Source: CAZKBP01 sp964551015 (GTDB taxonomy: Bacteria; Bacteroidota; Bacteroidia; Cytophagales; Microscillaceae). Taken from it: DNA of 64,000 bases. The first letter of the stretch is position 1; each line of letters starts with the position of its first letter. The position numbers and the translations under genes were made by a program. This document shows, piece after piece, positions 1 to 8,770 of this stretch. Below the pieces are notes generated by a model that had not been told where the DNA came from, did no database searches, and saw only the letters and a list, made by a program, of their open reading frames with translations. The stretch covers positions 5,132 to 69,131 of the forward strand of contig CAZKBP010000034.1 in the NCBI GenBank assembly GCA_964551015.1, in the 5' to 3' direction.

Positions 1-18
1 CCCCAGAAAAATATAGAA

Positions 19-1863
19 ATGGACATCGCCCGCAACGTGATGATTCCGATGCGAGATGGCGTGCCATTGGCCTGTGATATTTATCGTCCGATTCGGGAGG
101 GAGAAGTCGTGCAGGTTCCCCTACCCGTGATTTTGGAAAGAACCCCTTACGGGAAGCATTTGCCCAGCCGTACCGAGCTCCATCCCGACGATTTACAAAA
201 ACCCAAAAGCCGAACAGAAGTAGCAGAATTTTTTGTGCGCAATGGTTACGTCGTGATTTATCAAGATTGTCGGGGGCGTTATCAATCTGAGGGTCAGTTT
301 GTCAAATACTTAAATGAGGCTCCAGATGGCTACGATACTTGTGCCTGGATCGTGGAGCAAGCTTGGTGCAATGGCAAAATTGGCAGCAAGGGTTTTTCCT
401 ACGCCGCGCATACGCAAACGGCCATGGCGAGCCTAGGTGCGCCCGGCTTATCGGCTATGTTTGTAGATTCGGGTGGTTTTGCTAATGCTTATCAGGGAGG
501 CATTCGGCAGGGAGGAGCTTTTGAATTGAAGCAAGCCACTTGGGCTTTTCGGAATGCACAGCGAAGCCCCGAGGTGCAGAATGATCCCGCAAAAAAGAAA
601 GCTTTCGCGGCCATTGATCTTAAAGCTTGGTTTCGGAAAATGCCTTGGCAAAAAGGGAATTCTCCCCTGTCGCTCGCTCCTGCCTACGAAGATTACCTTT
701 TCGAGCAGTGGACACACGGCAATTTTGATGACTATTGGCAGCAAGCAGGCATTTATGCGCAGGGTTTTTATGAGAATTTTCCTGATATTCCCCAACTCTA
801 TATGAGTGCCTGGTACGATCCCTACCCCAGAACGGCTGTAGAGAATTATTTAGGACTAGTAGATCAACTATCTGCTCCGGTTTATTTGGTTTTAGGCCCT
901 TGGCTGCACGGCAGTCGAAGTTTCAGCGAGGCGGGCGATGTAGATTTTGGCGCAGAAGCTCGTCTGGAAGAAGGCATTTTTGAAAATTATTTTGAATATC
1001 GCCTGCGCTTTTTCAATCATTATTTAAAAGATCAAGGCTCTTTCGAGCAAATTCATCCACCCGTCAAGGTATTTGTAATGGGCGGCGGCTCCGGACGAAA
1101 AAATGCTCAGGGCAAGCTAGAGCACGGCGGTTCTTGGCTTCAAGCCAGTAAATTTCCACCCCCGATTACAGAGTTTTTGCCTTATTATTTGCATCAAGAT
1201 GGAAGCCTTAATTCGCAAGCTCCCACCGCAAAAGAAGCTTTTTTGGAATATACTTATGACCCTCGTGATCCGGTGCCTACCATTGGCGGAGCCATTACTT
1301 CGGGGCAACCCCTCATGGAAGGAGGCGCCTATAATCAGGTAGAAGCCGAGGTATTTTTTGGCTCGGAGCTTCCTTACCGACCCTTGAGCGAACGGCCAGA
1401 TGTATTGGTATTTCAAACAGAACCCTTGCCAAGAACCTTTGAGTTGATTGGCTCTGTCGAGGCTCGGCTTTGGGTAGCTTCGGATGCGCTCGATACAGAT
1501 TTTACGATCAAGCTCATAGATGTATATCCACCCAATGAAGATTATCCGGAGGGCTATGCCCTGAATCTCTGTGATGGAATTCTGAGAATGCGCTACCGAG
1601 ATAGTTGGGAAAAACCTGAAATGATGGAGCCGGCTAATATTTATGAAATTAAAATTGAGACTTTTCCGATGGCAAACCTTTTCCAAGTTGGTCATCGGAT
1701 TCGGGTGGATATTTCCAGTAGTAATTTCCCGCGTTTTGATCTCAATTTCAACACAGGCGAACCCGAAGGGCGGGCTACTCGGGTGCGTGTGGCTCGTAAT
1801 CGCATTTATACGGGGCAATTGTACCCTTCACGGGTGATTTTGCCTTTTTTTACGCCTGCTTAG
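19..1863 (+). CDS. CocE/NonD-type (peptidase S15) alpha/beta hydrolase, possibly 5'-partial
   Basis: Seen: the N-terminus reads IPMRDGVPLACDIYRP, the usual opening strand of the X-Pro dipeptidyl-peptidase/CocE family. The nucleophile elbow is GFSYAAHTQ (Ser about residue 127). The acid lies near AWYDPYPRTAVENY and the catalytic His in GPWLHGS. The C-terminal half has the jelly-roll typical of S15_C (residues about 350-610, ending in the FPRFDLNFNTGE region). Family knowledge: these are serine hydrolases that cleave acyl or X-Pro bonds; the substrate cannot be told here. The length (614 aa) is normal. No signal peptide is visible from this ATG. The reading frame has no stop between base 1 and the ATG, so the true start may lie outside the window. 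The gene ends just before a hairpin shared with the convergent gene. Confidence 0.9.
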   Translation: MDIARNVMIPMRDGVPLACDIYRPIREGEVVQVPLPVILERTPYGKHLPSRTELHPDDLQKPKSRTEVAEFFVRNGYVVIYQDCRGRYQSEGQFVKYLNEAPDGYDTCAWIVEQAWCNGKIGSKGFSYAAHTQTAMASLGAPGLSAMFVDSGGFANAYQGGIRQGGAFELKQATWAFRNAQRSPEVQNDPAKKKAFAAIDLKAWFRKMPWQKGNSPLSLAPAYEDYLFEQWTHGNFDDYWQQAGIYAQGFYENFPDIPQLYMSAWYDPYPRTAVENYLGLVDQLSAPVYLVLGPWLHGSRSFSEAGDVDFGAEARLEEGIFENYFEYRLRFFNHYLKDQGSFEQIHPPVKVFVMGGGSGRKNAQGKLEHGGSWLQASKFPPPITEFLPYYLHQDGSLNSQAPTAKEAFLEYTYDPRDPVPTIGGAITSGQPLMEGGAYNQVEAEVFFGSELPYRPLSERPDVLVFQTEPLPRTFELIGSVEARLWVASDALDTDFTIKLIDVYPPNEDYPEGYALNLCDGILRMRYRDSWEKPEMMEPANIYEIKIETFPMANLFQVGHRIRVDISSSNFPRFDLNFNTGEPEGRATRVRVARNRIYTGQLYPSRVILPFFTPA

Positions 1864-1875
1864 GTTTTTAATGAA

Positions 1876-1910
1876 CAAACCCACGAGGCATGGCAGACCT
1901 CGCGGGTTTG
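1876..1910. terminator. bidirectional hairpin between convergent genes
   Basis: A 35-nt inverted repeat has outer arms CAAACCC/GGGTTTG and inner arms CGAGG/CCTCG, with one mismatch between the blocks. It lies between two convergent stop codons, 13 bp after one and 12 bp before the other. It resembles the hairpins at 34665-34698 and 37736-37770. There is no long U-run. Confidence 0.6.
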
Positions 1911-1921
1911 TGTACAAAAGT

Positions 1922-3772
1922 CTATCTTAGAATCATTCTTTTCATGTCAATCTCTTGATTATCAGCGATAAGTGCGTAGAGATACACACCTGAACTCAGC
2001 GTATTTCCAGCAATTTCTATCTCAGTATTTCCTCTTTCGGAGATGGTAACTTGTTTTAAGGTTTGCCCTTGCATATTGTAAATGTAGAGAGTAGCATTTT
2101 GAACCTCTTCGGGCAGGTACATCTTGATTTTGGTCGTCTCATCAAAAGGGTTGGGTTGGTTCTGGTGCAGTTGTGGAAGTTGGAGCAACTCCTCGTTGCC
2201 TTCTACACTTTCTAGGGGCTGCTTCTCGATTTGGGCAATTTTGGCCTCTAAGGCTTCAATTTTGGACTCAAAAGTTTGCTTTTGTTCTTTCAAAGCCTCG
2301 ATCAAAACGGGAATCAGCCCGTCATAATTGACCGCCTTGTAGCCTTCACTATCCTCAACCACGAGTTCGGGAAAGACTTTTTCCACTTCTTGCGCGATTA
2401 AGCCTAAGCTTTGCCCTTCGGGTAAATTACGTTCTTCAAATTTTTCTCTCTGGAAGCCATACTGTACGCCACTGAGCTTTTCTAAGCGTGTGAAAGCATT
2501 GGGAATACGCTCAATATCCTTTTTAAAGCGTTTGTCTGAGTTGATAAACGTACCGTTGATGAGGGCATTCCCTTGTACCGTGAGTTTTTGGCTGGGGTTT
2601 GGCCCTAAGAAGTCGCCAATACCTACGTTGCCATCATTCGCAATGACCAGACGAGCGGTACTGGGGCCGGATACATTTTGTCCCCAGTCGGCGATGATAA
2701 ACTTACCGTTGTTGGGGCCACTGCCTCGGGTGTAGAAGTAGAAGCTTTTCCAGACATTGCTAAAACCTTCATCGTAGCGTACAATGGCAAAACCGGGATC
2801 ATTGCGATCACGATCAATGCGGAAGATAGCATTGGTCGCTCTGAGGTGGATCGGTCTTTCTGGATTATTGATTCCGATTCCTAACTGGCCATTTGCGTCT
2901 AGGACCATGCGATCGGTACCATTGAGCCAGAGGCGGAAATTTCTATTCCCATCCAAGTAATGATAAGCGCGAATTGCATTCTGTTGCTTATAGCCATAGA
3001 AAGGCAAGCCACCGTTCATGTATGCACCCGCGAAACCAGTACCTCCGTCGTATTGAAGACCCGTGGTGCCAGTTCCTCTAATATGTAACTGATAATCAGG
3101 ATCAATTACGTTAAGACCCACTCGACCATTGGTGAGTCGCATGGCTTCTCGTGCTCCCGTCAATTGTGTACTACCGCTTCCATTGGTGAAAAAAGCCAAA
3201 CCACCCGTAAAACCCCCGGCATCTACCGACTGAATAAAAGCCGGACGCCACTCGTTACTGGCTCCTCTAGGATCACTCCAAAATTCGATACGACTCGGCG
3301 TAAAAACTCCTCCCCCACGGCCTCCTTGTAATCTCAGTGTATTGACCGAAGAGGTAGCATTGTAGAAATCAAAATTTGTGGTCGGAAAGATATTAAAGCC
3401 AATATCGCCATTTTGTCTGATGGTAAATCTTCTTTGACTGCTCCCCACAGCGGGGTCGCTTATGAGTTGAATATCTCGTCCTGCATTGACAGTGCCGAAT
3501 GACCAGCCCTCATTCGTACCAAAGTGACGAAGATCCAGTGATCCTGTGGATGTATTAAATAAAAAATCTCCGCCTTCTACTTGTAATTTAACTCCGGCAA
3601 AGGCAGATCCATTGGCACCAATTCGTACATCACCCGAACGCCAAATATTACCCGTGGAAGAGCTCGTACCGAGCCACTGTGCCTGAGCCACCGTGCTGAG
3701 CGATAAGAGTAGCAAGAAGCCACAGAGCCTCGAGATCATTTGCTTAAAATAGTAGGATTGCTTGATAGACAT
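1922..3772 (-). CDS. T9SS-sorted secreted protein with tail-fibre S74 chaperone domain
   Basis: Seen: a signal peptide (residues about 10-31, ending AQA-Q). Residues 35-400 carry many short beta repeats of the kind NGNVGIG/GQLGIGINNPERPIHLRA, as in phage tail fibres. At about 411 SDKRFKKDIERI begins a Peptidase_S74 (endosialidase chaperone) domain, followed by GLIAQEVEKVFPELV and NYDGLIPVLIEALKEQ leading into a coiled coil (about 490-515). A T9SS type A sorting domain closes the protein (LHQNQPNPFDETTKI to MKRMILR). Family knowledge: S74 domains trimerise beta-helical fibres and may self-cleave; the CTD directs export through the outer membrane. Inference: a cell-surface or released fibrous trimer. 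The sorting domain lies after the chaperone, so self-cleavage at the S74 Ser would remove it. Confidence 0.88.
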   Translation of the reverse strand: MSIKQSYYFKQMISRLCGFLLLLSLSTVAQAQWLGTSSSTGNIWRSGDVRIGANGSAFAGVKLQVEGGDFLFNTSTGSLDLRHFGTNEGWSFGTVNAGRDIQLISDPAVGSSQRRFTIRQNGDIGFNIFPTTNFDFYNATSSVNTLRLQGGRGGGVFTPSRIEFWSDPRGASNEWRPAFIQSVDAGGFTGGLAFFTNGSGSTQLTGAREAMRLTNGRVGLNVIDPDYQLHIRGTGTTGLQYDGGTGFAGAYMNGGLPFYGYKQQNAIRAYHYLDGNRNFRLWLNGTDRMVLDANGQLGIGINNPERPIHLRATNAIFRIDRDRNDPGFAIVRYDEGFSNVWKSFYFYTRGSGPNNGKFIIADWGQNVSGPSTARLVIANDGNVGIGDFLGPNPSQKLTVQGNALINGTFINSDKRFKKDIERIPNAFTRLEKLSGVQYGFQREKFEERNLPEGQSLGLIAQEVEKVFPELVVEDSEGYKAVNYDGLIPVLIEALKEQKQTFESKIEALEAKIAQIEKQPLESVEGNEELLQLPQLHQNQPNPFDETTKIKMYLPEEVQNATLYIYNMQGQTLKQVTISERGNTEIEIAGNTLSSGVYLYALIADNQEIDMKRMILR

Positions 3773-3906
3773 GATAGATAAGATTTGATAAGTGCCTACT
3801 CTCTTGAAGGCTTTTCGGCAGCGGCCTCCAAGCTGGTTAGAGGTAATGAAGATAGAAAGATGGCTCTTTTTTTCCTAGTAATTTACTGACTTTCAGGCAA
3901 AAATGA

Positions 3907-3930
3907 GGGGAAACCCCTAGGAGTTTCCCC
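3907..3930. repeat. short palindromic hairpin
   Basis: Perfect 8-bp arms GGGGAAAC (3907-3914) and GTTTCCCC (3923-3930) enclose an 8-nt loop. It sits between the terminator of the hydrolase-lipoprotein gene and the start region of the S74 gene. It could be a second terminator stem for leftward transcription. Confidence 0.4.
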
Positions 3931-3932
3931 AA

Positions 3933-3958
3933 GAAAAAAGGAAGCCCAAGGGCTTCCT
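3933..3958 (-). terminator. rho-independent terminator of the SusCD-type operon
   Basis: Read on the minus strand, a 9-bp stem (AGGAAGCCC and GGGCTTCCT, 3958-3939) with a 2-4 nt loop is followed directly by a run of T residues (A-run 3934-3939 on the plus strand). It lies 39 bp after the stop of the last operon gene. Confidence 0.85.
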
Positions 3959-3996
3959 CTTATTTTGTAAATAAAAATTAGTAACCGGAAGATTCT

Positions 3997-5367
3997 CTAA
4001 AAAGCAGCTCCCAACCAGGCTCGGAAGGCCGAAGATTGATACATCTCTTGGGCATTGTGCCCCACGCCCTCTACCAGAACTTTTTCGTGGACATGAGTAT
4101 CGGTATAGAAAGTTTCCATGAGTAGAAAGATATTTTCTCCTCTTCGAAAACGATTTTCACCCAGCAGTACGGCCTCACAATCTGAGGTGTTCAAGGTGCC
4201 CGTAGTAACCACATCATCGGTGCCTAACAAATAGGTAATTTCCCTCTCTGTCATTTGTTGGCGAAGTGTGGCCTCGGTCGCACCTGTCAAATAAGCAGGC
4301 AAACCCACTGCGCCCAAAGGCCATTGATTGAAGGCATTGCAATTATTAACATCCTCAAACTGCTGATTACTAGGATTATAACGAACATCTTCAGGATAAT
4401 AAAAATACTGGCTATTTGCCACCACGTACTGGAAATCAAGATCTGGATATAAACTTTCGGATTGATTGGCGATCGCGTACACGTGGGTGAACAAGCCACC
4501 CGAGGAATGCCCTGTAATGAGGATATTTTTCAGAACTGGAAAACGTGTACTGTCTGCCAATACTTCTATAATCTGATCTATGGCCGCGAAGGAACTGACC
4601 TGATTAGCATCACCAGAAACCTGCCCTTCTCGCCAACTGGAAGAAGAGGCCCAGAATAAGTCATCTCCCTGTGCATCTGTATCATCTTTGAAGAAAGGAG
4701 CAATCAGCAGGGTATTTTCCGTGAGATTTTCGCTTGTCAAACTATTGACCAGATAAGAAAAATAATTATCTGCGTCCCGATTCACCCCGTGAATGGCAAT
4801 GACTGCATTCTCGAGTTTTTCCCAACGAGCATTTTCTAAGTTCAAAGGAAAGCTCGAGTAAATATCAAGAGAGCCTGTGCTTCCTGAGCCATTGCTGATC
4901 GCCAGGGTTTCTACACAATCTTGATTGGCCGAAAGGCACGGAGGTCTTTCCGTGATAACTCCTTCGCCCGCTACGGTAGTAAAATTGAGCAAAAGTGCTT
5001 CCGACAAGGCTTCCTGATTCTGCCCGATCGGGTTCGTACTGACCTGTAGTTGGTAATTGGCGTCAGGGGCGAGATGAGCCTCGATAACAACACGCGTGGA
5101 CACGTTGGTATAATCAAATTGTAAATTGCTGACTTCCTGACCATTCCCCGTCAGGGAAAAAGCCATCTCAAAGCTACTGGGATCGAGTGCCTCAGAAAAA
5201 ACCAGGACAAAAGAAGCCGAGGTATCCACATTGGCCGTGCCGTCCGTCAGAGCAGCACCATTCACCTGTGTACTCAGGAGAGAGAGGGAAATATCCCCCA
5301 CTTCTTCCTCAGAACAGGAAATAAACACGAGTAGAACAAAAAGCGAGAGATATTTTTTCATTTGCAT
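3997..5367 (-). CDS. surface lipoprotein: Ig-like (Big_5) plus alpha/beta hydrolase
   Basis: Seen: a lipoprotein signal with lipobox VFISC (Cys18; Met3 could also start) and mature N-terminus C-S-E-E-E. That matches the acidic lipoprotein export signal of Bacteroidota, which predicts surface exposure. Residues about 30-135 form a Big_5/SbsA Ig-like domain (FSEALDPSSFEMAFSLTG). Residues about 170-456 are an alpha/beta hydrolase: oxyanion strand VIAIHGVNRDADNYF, nucleophile elbow GHSSGG (Ser288 in ILITGHSSGGLFTH), probable acid in LLGTDDVVTTG, and His in EGVGHNAQEM. Family knowledge: secreted serine esterases/depolymerases share this layout; the substrate is not evident. It is the last gene of the minus-strand array, 27 bp after the lamin-tail lipoprotein gene and followed by a strong terminator. 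A peptidase or depolymerase role is an alternative. Confidence 0.82.
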   Translation of the reverse strand: MQMKKYLSLFVLLVFISCSEEEVGDISLSLLSTQVNGAALTDGTANVDTSASFVLVFSEALDPSSFEMAFSLTGNGQEVSNLQFDYTNVSTRVVIEAHLAPDANYQLQVSTNPIGQNQEALSEALLLNFTTVAGEGVITERPPCLSANQDCVETLAISNGSGSTGSLDIYSSFPLNLENARWEKLENAVIAIHGVNRDADNYFSYLVNSLTSENLTENTLLIAPFFKDDTDAQGDDLFWASSSSWREGQVSGDANQVSSFAAIDQIIEVLADSTRFPVLKNILITGHSSGGLFTHVYAIANQSESLYPDLDFQYVVANSQYFYYPEDVRYNPSNQQFEDVNNCNAFNQWPLGAVGLPAYLTGATEATLRQQMTEREITYLLGTDDVVTTGTLNTSDCEAVLLGENRFRRGENIFLLMETFYTDTHVHEKVLVEGVGHNAQEMYQSSAFRAWLGAAF

Positions 5368-5394
5368 AAAGATCTATTTTTTAAGAAAAATAAT

Positions 5395-6471
5395 TTAGAA
5401 GCCAGAACCATTGGTTCTAGTACCTGGCGAGAAGAGTAAAGCCGGATTGGCAGTTCCGTGGAGCGTGAAATCTCCCTCTATATCGGGCGAACGAGTTACC
5501 GATTGATCTGAGCCAAAGTCAATCCCGGCTCCATCCACGGTTGAATCAAAGAACAGAAAGACATTTCCTTCTGTATCCAAGATCGTAATGGCGTCGCCTG
5601 AGTTGTTGAGGTTCATATTACCCGAACTGGAAACAGCCACTTGCGCTCCTCCGAAATCACCAGAAGGCGCACCTCCTCCGAAGAGTACATAAACGCCATC
5701 GGGAGGAATGACCGTTCCGGCTGGAAAGACATGACGAGGGTCTTCTGTACCCAATCGATTGTTGTCAAATAGTCTAAATCCACTGAGATCAACGGCCTCA
5801 TCAGAATCATTGACAAACTCGATAAATTCGTCTTCAGAAGCACTCCGCGTTCCGTCTCCATTGGCATCGCCAGGAAGGTCACTCGGGGGGTCATATAATA
5901 CTTCGTTGATCAAGAATCCTCTCCTCACCGGAGGTGCCCCGCCACCTGCAAAATTGCTCCCGTCTGCTTTTTTCCCAGGAGAAAAAACAAGATCAACATT
6001 CGCATTCGTATGCAAATCGTAAGCACCATTGATATCTGGATTACGGGTAATGGATTGGTTCTCCCCAAAGCTTAGGCCGGCTCCTTCTACTTGGGTATCA
6101 AAGGTCAAGAAGACATTACCCTCGGTATCAAAGATGGTAATTTTATCATCCGCATTATTCAAATTCATATTGCCCGTGCTGCTAGCCGCCACGGTCGCCG
6201 TACCAAAATCACCGGAAGGAGAACCCCCTCCAAATAGCACATAAACGCCCAAAGGAGGAATAATCGTACCCTCGGGAAAAACGTGTCGAGGTGTGCCAGT
6301 TTCTAGCATATCTGCATCAAACAAAGTAAACCCACTCAAATCTACGGGTTGGTCTGAATCATTGACAAACTCGATGAACTCATCTTCGGAAGCACTGCGC
6401 GTACCGTCTCCGTTGGCATCTCCGGCCTCTCCGCCCGGCGGGTCATAGAGTACTTCGTTGATGATAAAGCC
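5395..6471 (-). repeat. tandem duplication of lamin-tail coding units
   Basis: Two direct copies of an LTD coding unit start at 6471 and 5919 (minus strand), 552 bp or 184 codons apart. The encoded copies agree at most positions over about 170 residues, with identical stretches such as GDANGDGTRSASEDEFIEF, so the duplication is fairly recent or under strong constraint. Confidence 0.85.
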
Positions 6472-7269
6472 TTGATCTGGTGTTCCGTCTCCATTACTGT
6501 CAATGTCATCATCTTGGATAGAAATAGAAACCAACTGAGGCTCGATTTCTTCGGCATTGGTAATACTGGCAATACTGACCTCGATCATTTCCGTACCCTC
6601 GATTAAGTCATCCTGAACCGCTGTAAGAGCCAAAGAAACTGTATCCTCTCCTGCGGGTATGGTAACTGTAGAATTCGTAACTGTGTAATCTACCTCCTGA
6701 GTAGCCGTACCTCCGAAAGCTAAATTTACGGTGACAGTTTCGTCCAAAACTTCACTCAAAACCAAGTTCAAGGTAGCTGCTTCTCCGGCTTCGCTAATGG
6801 TATTCAAATCGCTACTCAGGGTTACATTGGCAGGAACAAAAGGCTCCGTGGTAAAACTGAGTGAAAAAGCACTCATCAGGCTTTCTCCTGATTGTCCATA
6901 GACCCCCGGCTCCAGCGAGAGCGTGTAGGTAGTTTCAAAACCCAGATCAGTATCATTGGTAATCGTTACCGTAGAATTAGTGTTGGAATACTCCACACTG
7001 TAAGCCACTGGATTTCCCCCGCCGCTAAAAGAAAGCGCAGACTCGAAAGCAGCCATATCTAGCGTGTGCGAAAAGATAATCTCGATGCTCACGTCATTAG
7101 AAACATCGGCCATTCCCTCTACGACTTGTTCATCGTTGATTTTTTGGGAAAGAATGCGGAGCGTATTGTCCAATACATCGTCATCGTCCTCACAAGCAGT
7201 CATCAAAAGACCCGTGCATATGCATATTAATAAAAGAAATTTTCTCAGGTAATTATATTTTTTCATCAT
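5395..7269 (-). CDS. surface lipoprotein with Ig-like, Calx-beta and two lamin-tail domains
   Basis: Seen: lipobox LLMTAC (Cys26) followed by E-D-D-D-D, a surface lipoprotein export signal. The domain order is Big_5 Ig-like (about 35-140), Calx-beta (about 147-255), lamin-tail domain 1 (about 267-440) and lamin-tail domain 2 (about 451-624). The two LTD copies are close duplicates, with blocks such as ASEDEFIEFVNDSD, PRHVFP and GVYVLFGGG in both. Each carries an EF-hand-like loop DANGDGT...SEDEF that could bind calcium. No catalytic residues are visible. Family knowledge: bacterial LTDs occur in secreted proteins, often next to nucleases or other hydrolases, and probably bind ligand. Inference: a surface-exposed substrate-binding accessory of the neighbouring SusCD pair, 34 bp downstream of susD. 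Confidence 0.88.
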   Translation of the reverse strand: MMKKYNYLRKFLLLICICTGLLMTACEDDDDVLDNTLRILSQKINDEQVVEGMADVSNDVSIEIIFSHTLDMAAFESALSFSGGGNPVAYSVEYSNTNSTVTITNDTDLGFETTYTLSLEPGVYGQSGESLMSAFSLSFTTEPFVPANVTLSSDLNTISEAGEAATLNLVLSEVLDETVTVNLAFGGTATQEVDYTVTNSTVTIPAGEDTVSLALTAVQDDLIEGTEMIEVSIASITNAEEIEPQLVSISIQDDDIDSNGDGTPDQGFIINEVLYDPPGGEAGDANGDGTRSASEDEFIEFVNDSDQPVDLSGFTLFDADMLETGTPRHVFPEGTIIPPLGVYVLFGGGSPSGDFGTATVAASSTGNMNLNNADDKITIFDTEGNVFLTFDTQVEGAGLSFGENQSITRNPDINGAYDLHTNANVDLVFSPGKKADGSNFAGGGAPPVRRGFLINEVLYDPPSDLPGDANGDGTRSASEDEFIEFVNDSDEAVDLSGFRLFDNNRLGTEDPRHVFPAGTVIPPDGVYVLFGGGAPSGDFGGAQVAVSSSGNMNLNNSGDAITILDTEGNVFLFFDSTVDGAGIDFGSDQSVTRSPDIEGDFTLHGTANPALLFSPGTRTNGSGF

Positions 7270-7303
7270 TTTTAAAAGTCAAATTGAGCGATGATCGCGT
7301 AAC

Positions 7304-8725
7304 TTAATTGTTAATATCCGTGGGATCAAAGAGATTAGGAATCGGTAGTGGCACATTGGCATTTCTATCCAACTCGGTCTGTGGATACAAGAAGCGTTGG
7401 GGTAATTCTGAGCCTACATTTGGCAACACGGGTACGCGCACGTTAGATTCGTTGAGCGTTCTTCTCATATCATTGAAGCCCTCTACCTGACCAAAGAAAG
7501 TGATGTATCTCTCCTCTAAAATTTCTCTCAGCAGAGCCTCGTCGGCAGTAAGCCCGTCCATATTCTCGATGCCTCCATTGGCGAAATCGGCTTCTACGTA
7601 GGGGTCATACTGGATTTGACTTGGGTCGGCATTGGTCAGATAACCCCCATTGGCCATAAAAGCTCGGAAGTCATTCAAATGATCCAATCCCGTGGCAAAT
7701 CCCTGAGAGCGAAATCCGGCTTCCGCCAAGATGAGTAGATTTTCCTCGTAGGTTACCATAGGAGCCGGAGCCGTTTGCGCGGCAAAGCCCGTCTCGAAGT
7801 TGGGCTGAACACCTACGCTATTCGTCAGAAAATAAAAATTGAAGCGGGCAGTTTCGTCAGTTTTAGAGTTTCCACGGTAGTTGTTGGGAAGGGGGTTAGC
7901 GGCGGTATCGGGCTGTACGAGGCTGGTCATAAACTCAGAAACAATCAAATCAGCACCTCTTACCTCCAAGGCAAAAAATTGATAGGTCAGGTTAGAAGCT
8001 TCCTGTGCATCGGTATGGGGGCCGTACATTGCATTTTCTAGGGCACTGATTCCTTGCTGGGCGGCGGTGTAGGCCGAGGCATAGTCTCGTACGTGTATAT
8101 AAAAACGTGCCTTCAAAGTATAAGCCACCTCGATCCAAGGAGTAGGTGCCCCATCAAAATAAACCTCTGAACCCGTAGGCGGACGCCCCGTACCCTCTTG
8201 TAGATTCGCGATGGCCTCATCCAACAAGGATTGTACCCCTTCGTAGACGGCGGTCTGATCTTCGTAAACCGGATTGGCGACCTCAATGCGTCCAGCCTCT
8301 TGGAAAGGAACATCCCCGTAAAGGGAAGCGGCCATGCCAATAGCCTGTGCTTGTAAAACCTGAGCAATGCCCAGAGTAATCCCCGAGATTCCTTCGTCCA
8401 TGGCTGCGTTTTCTGTCTCGAGTGCATTACGATAGGTATCCACGTAAACATCAAACCAAAGACTATTGAAATCGCTGGTGGTGAGGCTGTAGTCAGTGAA
8501 ACCTTGGTGCTGGCGGTCGATGCCCGTGTAGTAGCCACAGAAAATACCCGCCCGACGAGCGGTTTCTCCCGTATTGAGGATAATGTTACCTACTTCGGCT
8601 CCGGTCAAAATATTAGAAAAAGAAGCACTCGTAGGGTTATTGGGATCTCGGTTGAGATCGTCTACCAAGTCATTACACGAAGTGAAAAAGAGACCGATTA
8701 GAAATATATAGATGAATCGTTTCAT
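7304..8725 (-). CDS. SusD/RagB-family outer-membrane nutrient-binding lipoprotein
   Basis: Seen: lipobox LFFTSC (Cys17) with mature start CNDLVDDLNRDPNNPT, the usual start of the SusD-like_2/RagB family. Helical TPR-like content includes EVAYTLKARFYIHVRDYASAY and the conserved end EILEERYITFFGQVEGFNDMRRT. Length 473 aa is normal. Family knowledge: SusD lipoproteins form the lid over a SusC barrel and bind ligand at the surface. It lies 45 bp after susC and 34 bp before the lamin-tail gene, all on the minus strand. The ligand cannot be read from the sequence; the absence of any glycoside hydrolase nearby argues against a classic polysaccharide locus. Confidence 0.94.
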   Translation of the reverse strand: MKRFIYIFLIGLFFTSCNDLVDDLNRDPNNPTSASFSNILTGAEVGNIILNTGETARRAGIFCGYYTGIDRQHQGFTDYSLTTSDFNSLWFDVYVDTYRNALETENAAMDEGISGITLGIAQVLQAQAIGMAASLYGDVPFQEAGRIEVANPVYEDQTAVYEGVQSLLDEAIANLQEGTGRPPTGSEVYFDGAPTPWIEVAYTLKARFYIHVRDYASAYTAAQQGISALENAMYGPHTDAQEASNLTYQFFALEVRGADLIVSEFMTSLVQPDTAANPLPNNYRGNSKTDETARFNFYFLTNSVGVQPNFETGFAAQTAPAPMVTYEENLLILAEAGFRSQGFATGLDHLNDFRAFMANGGYLTNADPSQIQYDPYVEADFANGGIENMDGLTADEALLREILEERYITFFGQVEGFNDMRRTLNESNVRVPVLPNVGSELPQRFLYPQTELDRNANVPLPIPNLFDPTDINN

Positions 8726-8770
8726 TGTCAGTTTTGATTTTTTTTTGAAAAAGGAAATAAGAAAAATTGC

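Noticed and set aside
1117..1818. 233-codon minus-strand frame
   Set aside because: Lies wholly inside the CocE-type gene in another frame; composition is a shadow of the real gene and no domain is visible.
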